From Perca fluviatilis (Eukaryota > Chordata > Actinopteri > Perciformes > Percidae), in the NCBI RefSeq assembly GCF_010015445.1, contig NC_053126.1, forward strand, positions 5,266,749 to 5,330,748: a stretch of DNA of 64,000 bases. Reading direction: 5' to 3'. The notes under the pieces were generated by a model. The model was not told where the DNA came from. It saw nothing but the letters and a program-made list of their open reading frames with translations, and searched no databases. Shown piece by piece: positions 63,747 to 64,000 of the stretch (its first letter is position 1; each line of letters starts with the position of its first letter). Position numbers and translations under genes: made by a program.

Positions 63747-63748
<2 letters not shown>

Positions 63749-63790
<42 letters not shown>

Positions 63791-63791
63791 T
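63749..63791. repeat. (AGT)n microsatellite
   Basis: About 14 copies, preceded by a shorter (TTA)n. Confidence 0.95.
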
Positions 63792-64000
63792 CAACTTCCC
63801 AATAATAAATTCTAAGAATATTAAATACAAATTGTACCTAGGATGGTAAGCTTACAGTTCCATGTTTTCTATAATCCATAATTTGACATTCTTTTTAAAG
63901 CGATGGTGATTTCAGAATCAGAATACTGTATTGATTTACATTTCATATAAATCTAAAATAAGGATGGATAGGATTTTATACCTAATTCTACTAACTTATT

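Larger units (their letters stand above)
59595..64000. other. Gene-free stretch upstream of gucy2c
   Basis: No exon with recognisable homology on either strand. The first few hundred bases should hold the gucy2c promoter; I see no TATA box I trust. The rest is AT-rich with short, non-conserved ORFs and one diverged repeat. It could include the 3' untranslated region of a neighbouring gene beyond 64000, but nothing here proves it. Confidence 0.45.

Overview
The window is vertebrate nuclear DNA from a ray-finned fish, most likely a percomorph teleost. The genes are split by GT-AG introns. The repeats are hAT-type, TTAA-flanked and Tc1-like elements, LINE and tRNA-derived SINE remnants, and very long (GT)n tracts. 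Six protein-coding genes and one tRNA gene can be supported. No bacterial operon, CRISPR array or viral gene is present.

Layout. 1-3.5 kb: nested transposable elements. 3.56-8.33 kb (+): a GVIN1-type very large interferon-inducible GTPase whose reading frame is broken in two places. 9.75-12.29 kb (-): a prototype galectin closest to LGALS2. 12.9-22.8 kb (+): pick1, complete, 12 coding exons, 415 residues. 23.17 kb (+): tRNA-Arg(CCT). 23.53-36.3 kb (+): plbd1, complete, 11 coding exons, 538 residues. 36.4-39.2 kb: nested DNA transposons. 39.6-42.9 kb (+): tnfrsf13c (BAFF receptor), three coding exons, 197 residues. 43.9-59.5 kb (-): gucy2c (guanylate cyclase C), all 27 coding exons, about 1082 residues once one missing base in exon 19 is allowed for. 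59.6-64 kb: no gene recognised.

Exon boundaries were worked out by hand from homology, GT/AG sites and codon phase. The coding lengths of galectin, pick1, plbd1 and tnfrsf13c all divide by three. gucy2c is one base short. The genes do not form one pathway. GVIN1 (interferon response), galectin and BAFF receptor (B-cell survival) relate to immunity. PICK1 is a membrane-trafficking scaffold, PLBD1 a lysosomal amidase-like protein, and GUCY2C the gut guanylin receptor. By general knowledge of the human map, LGALS2, PICK1 and TNFRSF13C lie on 22q13 and PLBD1 and GUCY2C on 12p, so this fish block interleaves genes from two human chromosomes.

Points for a second look: (GT)n tracts of about 100-160 bp start within six bases of the stop codon of all three complete plus-strand genes; both single-base frameshifts sit in G/C runs and look like consensus errors; part of the GVIN1 frame has collapsed into homopolymers; several insertions carry clean target-site duplications; and two copies of a '(GT)n - 275 bp core - (GT)n' unit occur in introns of different genes. 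I found no convincing new gene system.
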